64,000 nucleotides of DNA from the NCBI GenBank assembly GCA_034508935.3, contig CM067445.1:75240313-75304312 (forward strand), given 5' to 3'. Position numbers and translations under genes: made by a program. This stretch comes from Berghia stephanieae (Eukaryota > Mollusca > Gastropoda > Nudibranchia > Aeolidiidae). Under the pieces are notes generated by a model. It was given only the letters and a program-made list of their open reading frames with translations. It was not told where the DNA came from and searched no databases. This document shows positions 1 to 26,497 of the stretch, piece after piece; position 1 is the first letter of the stretch, and each line of letters starts with the position of its first letter.

Positions 1-183
1 TTCGGACCGGACAGAGAAGAAGCTGTCGACGGCAAGGTATTTATTTTACATCTCAGTACGGTGAGAGAATATGAGTAAAGTGTCTTTTCCAATGACTCAA
101 CTATGCGCTGCCCAGAGCGGGACTCGAACCCTGTACCTTCCGATCCGAAGACGAGTGTCATACCACAACACCACATAGCGGCA
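1..183 (-). repeat. tRNA-derived SINE, family S2 (3' end cut by window edge)
   Basis: Read on the minus strand this begins near 183 with a tRNA-like head. It has a box A-like TGGTATGACACTCG and a box B-like GGTTCGAGTCC about 45 bases further on, followed by a body containing CTTTACTCATATTCTCTCACC. The same head and body recur on the plus strand at 56628-56900 and the body alone at 54230-54430. The acceptor stem does not pair well, so this is a SINE and not a working tRNA gene. Confidence 0.75.
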
Positions 184-960
184 CAGTTACAAATTCCCCA
201 CAAACACTGTAAATAAACGAATACAAAATTACAGAATGTTTAGAATACACAAGATTTATGATTAAAAAGAAGAAAATCTTATCTCATATTAAATGAAACA
301 CGTACATTGACCTTTTCCCCTTTCGACAAAATACCTCATTGCTTCCTGGGTACATAATAACAGATATGAGGACACAGCGGGAGTTGATCTTTAATTGGCT
401 ATTCGAGTGATTTCTGGAATCTCTCCGGCTCACCCGTGGTAGCTCAATAAGGTGCCCGCAAACCCATCATATCATACACATAATTGTATTGAGTACGTTT
501 CCTCATAGAATGGGAGCTTGCTGGTTGTCTGAGCCGATGCGTTATATTTCCTTGCTATCTCCTTTTTCACACTTCTGAATCACTTGTCCTTTTCATATAC
601 ATCTTCGTGTCTATCCTCATTAATTTAGTCTCGCTTGGGAAATCCTGGTCCAGACCTGCCTACTTGAAATTTTTAAAAATTAATCGTAGTATACAGGGGT
701 AATGACATAGTAGACATTGTAACTAACCTTTAAAATCATGAACATGTCCTTAACACGTGAAATGATTTAAACTTTATATATAAACTGGCTGTGATACCAG
801 AACTTTCGTTTTCAATTAGTTTTATTGAATTAAAAAGCTTTATATAGTTCTCAGGTTGGAGCCAAAAATTCGTAGTTCTACGAAATTTTCGTAGTTGTGG
901 CGAGGTCTGCTGGTCTTTTACTGAGAGGGGAAACAATCAAATGGTTTATATTCTGCTGAT
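184..960. other. Intergenic, no gene seen
   Basis: There is no convincing exon or ORF here. A short stretch near 430-470 (TGGTAGCTCAATAAGG) resembles a tRNA box A and may be a SINE scrap. The rest is unremarkable AT-rich sequence. Confidence 0.5.
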
Positions 961-999
961 AATATTAGCTATTTTGTGTATACATTATATATATATATC

Positions 1000-3020
1000 C
1001 TCGCGCTGGGACTATTGGCGCGTCCCCTGGGTCGGTGGATGGGGGAGCCCTTGTTGATAGGGGTTGCATCGGTCGGATAATATGGAAGAAGATGCTGTGA
1101 GTCAACATAGTCTAGAAGAAGAAAACTGATTTAAAACCGGGGTAGATGGGAGTAGCTTCGCCATGGCAGGCAGCTCACCTGGAAAAAAGGAAAACTCTGA
1201 TTTCAAACCCGGGTAGAGGACTGTTATCCTTGGCTGGCAACACTCTAGGAGATTGATGACTCCAAAATTAAAATACCACCTTCCCCAAGGCTTAGGGATT
1301 TGCGAAAGGTTAACAGCCCTATCTGTAAAAATGATACCGTTACAAAACCATCAATGACACCAAAGCAAAACATTCGCCTGAGGGAGGAAGGGTCTCTATC
1401 TAAGAAATATATTACGCCATGTAGTGAAAGCCAAATGGAAGCTGCAGGACCCCTTTTGACACCCAGGAAATCCACTAGAGTAGTCACGTGGAACAGAACA
1501 GTGTATGAAACGGGGAGAAATATCCAGATAGCAAGAGAGATGAAGAATTACAAGATAAAAGTGCTGGGATTGTGTGAGACTAGGTAGCTACAGACAGGGC
1601 AGGTGAAACTGTCATCGGGAGAACAGTTGCTGTACTCAGGACATTGGTTGGCTGGGGCCTGTTAACTCCCAAATTATCACAGCCAAGTTCACCACCAAGG
1701 AAATAGACACGTTAAATGTTATTCAGTGCTACGCCTTCACAAACAACGGGGATGAGGAAATGAAAAACAATTTCTATCAGCAACTCCAGATTGTGATAGA
1801 TAAGAGAGGACATGACCATATTGATGGATGACCTCAACGCCAAGAAAAGAGCAGACAACACAAGATACGATGAAATCATGGGTACTCACGGACTTGGCAA
1901 TATGAATGAGAACGGAGACCTGTGTGTCCTGAACTGATTTGTAACAGGGGGTAGCATCTTCCCATACAAACACATCCCCAAAGCTACCCGGAGATCACCA
2001 GATATGTTATGAGGACCAAATAGATCACATTTGCATCAACCAAAAGTTCAGGAGATCATGGCAAGACGTGCGAGTGATGGGGGCGGGTGTCTCATCAGAC
2101 CACCACTTTGGCAAGATCTGGGAGAAGGAAGAGGTACCAGCCCAGTGGAAGGGGAGACTAGTCATCAAGTTGCCAAAGAGAGGGGACCTCAGAGATTACA
2201 GCAATTACAGAAGAATCATGCTGCCGTCAGTACCAGGCAATGTGCTCATCAGAATCCGGCTCGAGAGGACGAAAGGAAGCAGTTGAACCCAAACTCCGAG
2301 ACCAGCAGGCGGGCTTTCTCAGAATTAGATCATGTGCTGACCAGATTGCGAGTCTGCACATCATAGTAGCAGTCAATATATAATGGAACTTCCCTCTATA
2401 TAAATTTCTTTGACTATGAAAAAGCATTAGACAGTGTTGATAGAGAGACACTTTGGAAACTGCTGAGACACAATGGACTTCCCCAGAAGGTTTCTCTCTT
2501 ATTCGCTGCAGGTACCAATACATGAGCTGCAGGATTATGCATGCCAACCAGACATCAGACAGTTTTGAGGTTGAGACAAGAGTCGGCGAAGGATGCCTAT
2601 TGTCACCATTCCTTTTCCTCCTGGTCATTGACTGGATCATGATGACCACTACAGCAGGCAGACATAATGTGATACAATGGACCCTCTGGAAGCAGCTTGA
2701 CGATCTTGACTCTGCAAATGACTTAGCACTCGTATCCCATAGCCACACAAATGCAAGACAAAATTGCTCACCTTGAAACAATATCAGTCGCAAAAGGGTT
2801 AAAAATAAACAAAAACAAGACAGAGCTGATGAAGATTAACACAACCAACAGGGAGTTGGCGGAGAGCCCATCAAGGAGGTGGATACCTTTGTCTGCCAAG
2901 GAAGTGTGGTGGACAAGCTTGGTGGTACAGAGACATTATAGCAATGATAGGAAAAGCAAGAACTGTCTTTGTTATGCTGAGAAATATCTGGGCATCCAAG
3001 ATTAGCACGAAGACCAAAAA
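1000..3020 (+). mobile_element. Decayed RTE-like LINE with deletion between endonuclease and RT
   Basis: Conceptual translation in mixed frames matches the 'craniofacial development protein 2-like' RTE class of non-LTR retrotransposons. An apurinic-endonuclease start (VVTWN, then REMKNYKIKVLGLCETR) lies at 1480-1587. GTHGLGNMNENGD and SSDHH follow near 1880-2100. At about 2100 the translation jumps directly from SSDHH to the reverse-transcriptase region (FGKIWEKEEVPAQWKG), so the linker and the front of RT are missing. RT motifs continue: LPSVPG, DQQAGF, DYEKALDSVDRETLWKLLR near 2415-2465, and LLSPFLFLLVIDWIM near 2600-2640. The RT FADD catalytic box is degraded (SANDLALVSH). Homology stops near 3020 where a SINE-like piece begins. 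Many stops and frame changes show an old, dead copy. The 5' limit near 1000 is approximate. Confidence 0.85.
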
Positions 3021-3100
3021 AATCTCGACTGTACCCGGGATCGATCTTGGCCCCATTGCGTGTGAAGAAAGTACTCTATCAACTGAGCTATCGGGATTCC
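3021..3100 (-). repeat. Fragment of tRNA-derived SINE, family S1 head
   Basis: On the minus strand this reads as a tRNA-like head ('ATAGCTCAGTTGATAGAGTA', then GATCGATCCCGGG). It is the same head seen at 10915 (minus) and 55012 (plus). It abuts the broken 3' end of the RTE-like LINE, which suggests insertion or recombination at that point. Confidence 0.6.
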
Positions 3101-3129
3101 CAACTTCAAGACAAAGACAGAAGGCAATG

Positions 3130-3655
3130 TTTTATGTTTTTACAGATTTTACGGCGCTTGCAACACATTTAAGTAATTTCAGCGCCAGTAAAAAGGAAGA
3201 TAGTGTGACAGTAAAAATGTTATAGAAAAGCACACAAGAAAAGTAAGACAAAGGAAAATGGCACAAATACGGAACAGATATAGATTCCAAGAGAATACTA
3301 TCATGCATTGTGCATAGTTTGAGATCACCAAAAAGTCTTACCCTGACACAACGCAGGTCCCCACTAAGAGGAGTAACTAAACCCACACGTTTACAGATCA
3401 TATGTTCAAAAAAATGTTTTTTAAATATTACAGTACATAACAAAGAGATGATTTACAAGGGGGAAAAATACCATCTCCAAAAACTATACTATACATTCGA
3501 CTGTTTCTCTCTAAGCCAAGGTCAGAACAAATCTAAGTAGTCTCATTCCAAGACAAAGATAGAAACTAATTGGAAAACATGTAGGGGGATAGAAGACACA
3601 GTAAGTACCTCCCTATCCACTATGCGAGGTCAAAAACACCACCTAGATAAAGGGC
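3130..3655 (-). repeat. ~500 bp dispersed repeat (family R500), copy A
   Basis: The left edge holds the signature ACGGCGCTTGCAACACATT and then AGCGCCAGTAAAAAGGAAG. Further in come GATTCCAAGAG, TTTGAGATCACC, a GATGATTTACAAG block, CATTCCAAGACAAAGA and GGGGGATAGAAGACACAG, in the same order in every copy. Read on the minus strand the element ends in a 'GTAAAACCCTTAAAAACAAA'-type tail in better copies, so it is probably a non-LTR or SINE-type repeat oriented minus. No coding capacity is evident. Confidence 0.7.
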
Positions 3656-3704
3656 AATCTGGAAAAGGGAATATAGAGGGATAGAAGGCACACCAAGAGT
3701 TTGT

Positions 3705-4220
3705 TTTGTTGGTTTTTAAGGGTTTTACGGCGCTTGCAATACATTAAGGTCATATCAGCGCCAGCAAAAAGGAAGAAAATTGGTTAGTAAAACAGTTCTG
3801 GAATTACAATTAAAGGACACAAGAAAAGGTAGGACAAAGGGGAATTTGTTCAAATAGGAAACATGTAGATTCCAAGAGCGCACTATCGCACTTCAAAGTG
3901 CTTAGTTTGAGATCGCCTAAAAGTCTCATCCCGACACCACCACAGGATCACACTAAGAGGAACACATTCAAATGTTTACATAATAAAATACTAACAATAC
4001 ATAACAGAAAAGGAAAAAAATATATCCCAAAACTATAACTATACATTTGATTGTTTCCCTCCCATCAAGGACTTCAGCCAGGGCTGGGACAAAACTAAGT
4101 AATCCTATTCCAAGACAAAGATAGAAAGCAACTCGAAAGACATATAAGGGAATAGAAGACACAGCGTGACCTGCCCACCATCTTGATATCCCCGCCTATT
4201 TTGAGACGTCAAAGGATCCC
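3705..4220 (-). repeat. R500 repeat, copy B
   Basis: It has the same ordered landmarks as copy A: GGGTTTTACGGCGCTTGCAA at 3719 and the GCGCCAGCAAAAAGGAAG block. The first AAGACAAAGATAGAAAGC lies near 4114, and it ends near GAGACGTCAAAGGATCCC. It lies immediately downstream of copy A in the same orientation. Confidence 0.7.
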
Positions 4221-4251
4221 ACCCGAAGTAAGACAGAGAACAAGGAAGCAG

Positions 4252-5260
4252 ATTGTTTTTGTTTTTAAGGGTTGTACGGCGCTTGCAACACATTGAGGTC
4301 ATATCAGTGCCAGTAAAAAGGAAGAAAATGGAATAGTTAAAAGTTCTAGAATTACAATTAAAGCACCCAAGAAAAGGTAAGACAAAGGGGAATTGGTTCA
4401 AATAAGAAACATATGTAGATTCCAAGAGCAACTATCAAAGTACTTAGTTTGAGATCACCTAAAAGTCTCATCCAGACATAAGCACAGGTCCCTCCTAAGA
4501 GGAATACACTCAAATGTTTACAAATCATATATAGAGTCGACTCCGGATAATCGCAACACCTTGGGAGCAGCGAAAATGTTGAGATTAAACGAAGTTGAGT
4601 TTCCTGTCCACTATTGCAACATGTTACACGTCAATTGTAAACATTGTTCTTAGTTCACCACAGAATGAGCAATATGATTGAAATAAAAACCTTATGGCAG
4701 CCCTGTATAAATTTTGGCAAGCAAAAGCAACTTTGATGTCGACATCTTATTCAGATTGGATTAACTTTCATTCTTTTGTTCTCAACATTTGTAAGAGTCG
4801 AAGAGATTAGCCGTGATGAGAGATAGTAAGCTTTCACCAAACTCGAATCTGTTATTAAAAATTCCAATGTCGTTCGAAATCTTGGTTTCTTTTTAGATAT
4901 GCGCGCACACAAAGTGCTGAGATTTTGTTGCGATTAACCGAAGTTTGTTGCAATTAACCAGTGACTTTTATATAGAATTAATTCCGTTTCTTGAGAAATG
5001 TTGCCATTAACCGATTTGCGATTATCCGGAGTGGACTGTAATACAGTGCATAACAGAGAGATGATTTACAAGGAAAAAAAATATCATCTCCCAAAACTAT
5101 CTGCGCATTGACTATTTCCTTTTCACCAAGGGCATTTGGCCAAGGCCTTGACAAAACCAAGTAATCTCATTCCAAGACAAAGACAGAAAGCAAGTTGGAA
5201 AACAGATATAGGGGGATAGAAGACACAGCAAGTACCTCCCTTCCCACTATGGGAGAACAA
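4252..5260 (-). repeat. R500 repeat, copy C, split by a MITE
   Basis: The left part (4252-4531) has the usual GTACGGCGCTTGCAACACATT start and runs to CAAATCATATA. The right part (5041-5260) resumes with CAGTGCATAACAGAGAGATG and runs to the GGGGGATAGAAGACACAG end. The 4534-5038 MITE sits exactly between. Intact copies are continuous over this junction, which confirms the insertion order. Confidence 0.75.
4534..5038. mobile_element. pogo/Tigger-like MITE with ~25 bp TIRs and TA duplication
   Basis: The left end reads GAGTCGACTCCGGATAATCG and the right end is the inverted counterpart (reverse complement CAGTCCACTCCGGATAATCG). TA dinucleotides flank both ends (4532-4533 and 5039-5040). The CAGT-type TIR with 'ATAATCGCAA' and the TA target are typical of pogo/Tigger-class elements of the Tc1/mariner superfamily. 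The interior (about 450 bp) has repeated GCGATTAACCGAAG-like pieces and no transposase ORF, so it is non-autonomous. Confidence 0.85.
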
Positions 5261-5291
5261 GGAAGCAGAGTTCAAAACCAATCTATTCATA

Positions 5292-6672
5292 CGAGGGCTC
5301 TTTCAGAAATAACCGAAAAATGCCCATTGCTCAGCAACCAGTGGAGATTTTTTAATTCTGTAAACGACATGATATTCCTTATTCCCTTACGGATATTCCC
5401 AGAAATTATGAAGTGCATCATTTTGCACAATGAATTTCTAGACGATTTTAAAGATGGCGGCCCACCTTGAAACTTGGTCAAAGAGGAAATCAGAGCTGTC
5501 ATACGTTTTTTGAACGCCAAAAGTCTGAATCCTACCGAAATTCATAAAGAACTTCAGAGTGTATATGGTGAGCATGTTATAAGCCGTACACAAGTCTATC
5601 ACTGGTGTAATTTGTTTGAAGCCGGCCAATCCGACTTGACAGACAGGGAAGGGAGAGGGCGTTCGATAACTGCGACGTCAGAAGACAATGTGAAGTGAGT
5701 TGATGAGCGTATTCGTCAAGACAGGAGGTTGAAACTTCATGAAATCGCAAGCAGTCTTGAAATTTCGGAAACTTCTGCCCATAGAATTGTATTTGATGAA
5801 CTTGGCTACAGAAAAGTCAGCGCAAGATGGGTTCCTAAGCAATTGACAGACAATCATAAAGAACAAAGATTGGACATCTGCAGGGAACTTTTGAGAAGAA
5901 GCAAGAGCTCACGCAGGGTTCACGGGCATACTGCCAACGCCGGCGGAGACTTTCTAGGGTACGATGTGACTTTTCTTGACAGCATAGTCACCGGTGATGA
6001 GACTTGGTTGCACCATTGCACCCCAGAAACAAAGCAAGATTCGATGACATGGAAACATCCATCCTCACCTGTCGCGAAGAAATTCAAAGTCATACGGTCA
6101 GCAAAGAAAATAATGGGAACTGTTTTCTGGGACAGTCGTGGTGTTATTCTGTTCGAAACCTTACAACCTGGAGAAACAATCAATGCTGCAAGGTACTGCC
6201 AAACTCTTGACAAGCTTAGGGAGGCCATTCGCAGAAAGCGCCCAGGGCAGTTGACCAACGGGGTCATTTTGCAACACGACAACGCTACACCCCACACAGC
6301 ACGAGTGACGCAAGGTTGGCTAGAGAAATATGGATGGGAGATTTTGCCACACCCACCACACAGTCCAGACCTCGCACCATCTGATTATCACCTCTTTGGG
6401 CCACTGAAACGTGAGCTAGCAGGAAAGCGCTTTGATGTCAATGAAGAGCTTGTTGACCATGTGCGGAAATGGCTACAAAACCTTGACGGAAATTTCTTCA
6501 GAGAGGGTATCTATTCCATGGTGCGCGTTGGCAGAAGTGTGTCGACAGACTTTGCTGTTACGTAGAGAAATGAAGGACGAGTCAAGGTATGAACACGTGC
6601 AAGAATTTTGTTGATAGCATAAAAAACGCGGATTTTACAGGCATTTTTTGGTTAATTATGAAAGAGCCCTCG
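5292..6672 (+). mobile_element. mariner-family (DD34D) transposon, nearly complete
   Basis: The element is 1381 bp. Its terminal inverted repeats of about 30 bp begin CGAGGGCTCTTTCAGAAATA on the left and CGAGGGCTCTTTCATAATTA on the right when inverted. Both ends are flanked by TA (5290-5291 and 6673-6674), the canonical mariner target duplication. A single transposase frame fills the middle. The strong preservation suggests a fairly recent arrival, although the transposase is broken. It lies downstream of the AP2M1 stop and upstream of no visible gene. Confidence 0.95.
5454..6565 (+). pseudogene. mariner transposase, broken (one frameshift, one stop)
   Basis: Translation from ATG 5454 gives MAAHLETWSK, then the frame slips by one base near 5483. 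It continues as EEIRAVIRFLNAKSLNPTEI, a helix-turn-helix DNA-binding start, through GEHVISRTQVYHWC. An in-frame TGA lies at 5696-5698. The remainder is open to TAG 6565. The catalytic triad is present: Asp in VTGDETW, Asp in LQHDNATPH, and Asp in SPDLAPSDYHLF, with 34 residues between the second and third, which defines DD34D mariner. The full length would be about 350 residues, normal for the family. With one shift and one stop this copy could not make transposase as assembled. A related but much older copy occurs at 46541-48725. Confidence 0.93.
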
Positions 6673-7469
6673 TATGTAAAGCTTGAGACCAACCAAAAAA
6701 TGTATTTCTAATTTGATCAAAACAAAAACATAAAACGAAAAGAATTCAACCCATTCAATTTGGGGAAGTCTAAATGTTTATTGGCTACACAATTGGGCAG
6801 GATAAACGTAGATTCATTATACAAGATACATGATAAGTGGCATACATAGAGGTCTCCCTTACACTAGTAGTACAAAAAATATTTTTAAAAAAACCAAAAA
6901 AAAAAAACCTTCCATATACAGGCATCCTTCCATTCATGCTTACGTATATTCAGTACATTTTTATAACAGTATTATCAGGTGATAATGAAAATACAGAATA
7001 AGTGGGTTTTTTTTTTGTTTTTTAAAATATTGATGAATAGTAAAAAAAAAAAAAAAAAAGCAAACAAAACAACATACAAATACAAAATAAATAAAACAAG
7101 ACTACCATAAAAATTAAAACGCAACTGTTCCAGCTGGTTGAATCAGCTTTAAATCACTTAAAGCAGACGATCTACTACACTGGTCCTACACAGCATAATA
7201 ATACATCATAATAAACAACGACCAGTATGTTATCTCATCTCAATTTCTTTTATTATCACAAATTCACATGTATGCTATTCCATATACAAAATACCAGAAG
7301 TATTTGCCAACACACTTAGTTACTGTGTGAATGAATATATCACATAAAACAAGCTGGAAATGTAGAATGCTATCATTTTTGCATTTTGAATGCATTAAAA
7401 CAAGAACACAATGTAAGGGTTCTTTTATTATAACCCTCAAACATTTTATCGTTAATTTTTCTGAACATA
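6673..7469. other. AT-rich flank, no gene seen
   Basis: There are several A or T homopolymers (for example 7037-7059) and no supported exon. TTTATT at 6777-6782 would read AATAAA on the minus strand, but nothing ties it to the AP2M1 transcript. Confidence 0.4.
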
Positions 7470-7955
7470 TGTTCCTGTTTTTAAGGCTTTTACTGCACTT
7501 GCAACACTTTTAGGTCATTTCAGCACCAGTAAAAAGAAGGGAAATGGGATGTAGAAAAAAAAAAAGATTTACAATTAAAACACTCCGAGAAAAAATAAAA
7601 CAAAGGAGACTGGTTCAAATAGGGAATAGAAGTAGATTCCAAAAGCAAATTACAATCTATTTGGTTTAAGAACACTTAAACGGCCCATTTAGATGTAAGC
7701 ACAGGGCCAATCTAAAAGGAACACATTCAATCTGTTTTTTTAAATACCAAACTATCGGAAACCAATAATATACAATCGACAGTTAATCAAGGACTCTGGC
7801 CAAAACCAGGACAAAAAATAATTTCATTCCAGGACAAAGACAGAAAGGAACCCGGAGAAGGAAGTAGATATAAGGGGATAGAAGACATAGCAATGGTGAC
7901 ACCCCCCCCCCCCCCCCCCCTCCCCTTTGCCTCCAATGAGATATCAAAAGACCAT
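7470..7955 (-). repeat. R500 repeat, copy D, with poly(C) tract
   Basis: It starts TTTTTAAGGCTTTTACTGCA and follows the R500 order through ATTCCAAAAGC, the CAGGACAAAGACAGAAAG block and GGGGATAGAAGACATAG. A 19-base C run (7902-7920) sits where other copies have a short C-rich segment, so the homopolymer probably grew inside the repeat. Confidence 0.65.
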
Positions 7956-10398
7956 ACGCAGGAGTAATTTTTCTTGTTCTTTCATAAGACCTTAAGAATT
8001 GTTGTTTTAATATTATTAATATAATTTTTATCTTAGCTGACCGGATGCATGCCGATATGCAATTATTGCACATATCTTTTTAACTATGAAATAAGGGGTT
8101 TAATAAAATAGGATGATTTGATTTCCCTATAAACAGGGGGAACAATAATAAAATTTTGCTTGTTTTAATGGTTAAAACAAAGGGAGAAAGGTTTATAAGA
8201 GAAGACGAAAGCAGACCCTAGTGGCAGTGTATTTTTGCACAACACAAGACATTGGCAAAAATTTACATTGATAAAAATGGAATTGCAGTCCTACAGATGC
8301 ATCAAAATGGGTGATGTTTGAAAATGGAGAACTAATAATAGGAATAATTTGGATCAAAAAACACTTATAAAACAACTGCTATCACATTATCATTAGCATC
8401 CAAATGCAGTAGCGTTAATTAACTTTAAAGAGTTAAAACTTTGCTACAACAGCGCCAAAGGACATGAAGATACTACTCAGCCAATCGGATACCAGTTTTT
8501 TTATTTTTATGTTTTTATGAGTTAAACAGCGCTTGTGACACAAGAAGCCATTTCAGCATATAAACATGTTGTGATTGGTTACAATTGACAGGATACACTG
8601 TCAGGGGCCGAAAGAGACATTAATAAATATATCTACACAATACATTAAAGCAGCACTTGCAATCATAGTAGAAATAATTTGTTCCAAAACAAAGATAAAA
8701 TAAAAAAAAAAAAATAAAATGATAAGAAAAATTTAAATACAACATCCAAGCAAACACACAATCAGTTGATGCTTGAGAAATCACAATAATTGGAATTTGT
8801 CCATTTATACACAAATGCTTTGCGATAACTTTAAACAAACGAAAAAACAGTACAAGAAAAAAAGAAAAAGAAAAAGAAATCATAGATGATGTAATTCTAC
8901 GACTAGTGCATCATTGATCAATAAAAACAAAACAATTCAACGATAACCGATCATTGATCATATATTAAACTTGACATAACACAACCCTTGTTATTTGACA
9001 GCCACAAAAACAAATCATACATGAACATTAACTAAATGACTACATTTCATGAATATTGCAACAACAATTTTTCTGGGTTTTTTAAAATTATCATTTTGCT
9101 CCATAAAAGAATAATTACGGTGGAATGATAAACTTGAACACCAATAAGCTATCACTACCAATGTAATCTAGACTACACGTTTCTCAAAACAATCATCATT
9201 TTCATGTTCATCCCTATTTCAAGTTGTTTCTATTAAATATCTTAAGCATTGAGGGGCAGTTCAACAAATCAATATTAAGAAACCAACCTCAACTTTTATA
9301 CCAGACAGATTACACTTGATCAGTGACACATAATTTTCTGTCAAATCATAATCTTCCATCATTTTCCTAACTACAATACAGACTTATTTTAATAAAAATA
9401 ACAGTAACACAATGTCTCTGATTTGCAATCTGAGGGTCAAAAATAAAATAAAATGACGGGGAGTGCATATATAATTTTTGAAAGAGTAATACAATAGACA
9501 TCATTTTGTAAAGTCATAAAACTAGATGGCAAGCTGAAAGATAAAAAGGAAGAAAACTACAGTAATGTCACACTATTTCTTTCCAAATCCTCCTACATAA
9601 TCACCGAAAAACATAGAACATCTAATCTTCTATAAAAGACAGTAAAGGGAAAATAATTTTGTATCCATCAAGAACTCTGCATTCCGACATCAATTGACTC
9701 TATGATGCATATATTGTACTGTACATATTGAATCATTGATATATTCTACAGAAAGTATAATTTAGAAACAGATCTACAGTAATTTTTTCTTTGACAGGCA
9801 GAAAAGAAAAGAGATTAAACTTAAAGTGCAAAATTCACATAAAACTTTCTCTTCAATTCTTTTTGTATCTTATTCCTTCTTCTACAGAAGAACATAATTG
9901 CTTTGATAGCGAGTCAACCATAGGAGCATGTTATGGCTAAAATACAACCTCCTTTCATAGCACTCATTAATGTCACTGCCTTTCAATATAATAAATGTAT
10001 TTTAAAATGCAATCTATTGTTTAAATATACACTTGGGTTTAAATTATGATTATTTCCCCATTTCATATTAATGACTTTCCTTTCTTTGCGCATTCTAAAA
10101 CAACATGTATGGTTTATGTAACTTTGTAACCTTGTGTCAATATTATGTGCTTAGCTTTCAAAACTGTTGGTCTTATCTTTAGTGTAACTATTACAGCTTT
10201 CATTTCCTCTTCAATATCATAAAGTTCTAGGAGATATTACAATAAAAAATAACAAGTCATTACATCCAAGTACTGTTGAAACAGGATTTAACTGATATTC
10301 TAGACTTAATATTACTAATAGTATTTCTGGTAATTTCTCTAGACAATTTAAATGGTATAACATCATGGGCCCTGGAAATCAAAAAAATATCTGGTCCT
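7956..10398 (-). other. 3' flank / possible 3'UTR of AP2M1
   Basis: This lies downstream of the AP2M1 stop on the minus strand. I see no further exon. A weak R500 scrap occurs near 8498-8560 (ACAGCGCTTGTGACACAAG). The sequence just below 10399 must include the AP2M1 3'UTR, but no clear minus-strand AATAAA lies close to the stop, so the transcript end is not placed. Confidence 0.4.
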
Positions 10399-25226
<14,828 letters not shown>

Positions 25227-25500
25227 CTGTAAGAAAAGAGCATTTGACAGATAAAAAGGATAATAAAATATTCCAAATTGTATTAGTCACTGCAGTTCTC
25301 TCGTTAAATTGGCGAGGCACCATCCTTATACAGTGGTTTACATGAATGTGTGCTAGCTGAATACTCCCCATTCCACCCCTATGACTGTTTTGCCTAGGTA
25401 TTATCATCATAATACTTTCCTTAAAGTGTGCCAGCCTATTAGCTATATTGACGATGACAACAATAATAGAGTTCTATAAGTATAAGTATCTTTATCAATT

Positions 25501-25511
25501 AATATATATAT

Positions 25512-25570
<59 letters not shown>

Positions 25571-25590
25571 TTGTGTATATACATACACAC
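25501..25590. repeat. (TA)n/(GT)n microsatellite in AP2M1 5' intron
   Basis: Alternating AT repeats at 25501-25556 followed by GT repeats to about 25575 and a CA-rich trail. Confidence 0.9.
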
Positions 25591-26497
25591 ACGCATACAT
25601 ATGCATACACCCCACAAATCTGTATAAACCCCTTAAAGAAACAGACATGTAAATAAATATATAAATATTCCAAAGAAATCAATAAGCCATGGAACAACAA
25701 ATGAATAGAAACACCTGTGCTGGTAAAAAATTAAAAACTAAAAAAGAAACAAATTCAGGAATCTACAGAGCTTCTTTGTTAGGTTTGTCCTTTCACTTAA
25801 CAAGTTCTATATATAACAAGTAGAAAAAGCTTAAATGAGATACGAGACCATTTGAAGTATAAAATAAGCTTATATATATGCATAATTCAATGCAAATCTT
25901 CAAAAATGGTGTGAAAGGTTTTTAGTGAAAACAAGCGTCTCGTAACCAACTGACAAGATAAATATAGTACATAATAATGAAAAAAAATCTTTTTTTTAAT
26001 GCGACGCATCAGTGTGTGGCGATGTTGTATGTGTATCATACTGTCATAAAACTTCATTGTAGACAGATACACACGATATACACATACATAACTGTCAATG
26101 TCACACTAAATCAACAGTGGTCGAAATCACCCGGCGCATTTAAAAACATTTTAACTAAGTTGTTTTATGTTGGCTGGGTGAAATTAGTTTGAGGAAACTG
26201 TGTTCAAGGTAAAAATTAGTTCAATGAAGGAATGGTAAGATAACAAAGAATAATACATAAAAATGTTGGGATATTCGAATGAGTTCGAGGAAACCGTGCT
26301 CAAGGAAATCATAATCAAGTTAGTTGTATCAAAGAGATTTGGGAGTTTATCACATGTCCAGTCTAATATTATCAAGATTTGTTTCCCCTTTTTTTGTTTC
26401 AGTTTAAGTGGTCAGTTTTAACTTGGATATTAGGTAATAATGATAATGATATTATTATCAACCAAGCAGTTTGACTAGAGTCTGTAGAAAATAAGTA

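Noticed and set aside
120-180. Functional tRNA gene
   Set aside because: Box A and B are present but the stems are mismatched and it is followed by a SINE body shared with other copies.
2031-2366. 111-residue ORF in the LINE
   Set aside because: Off-frame reading of the decayed LINE reverse-transcriptase region.
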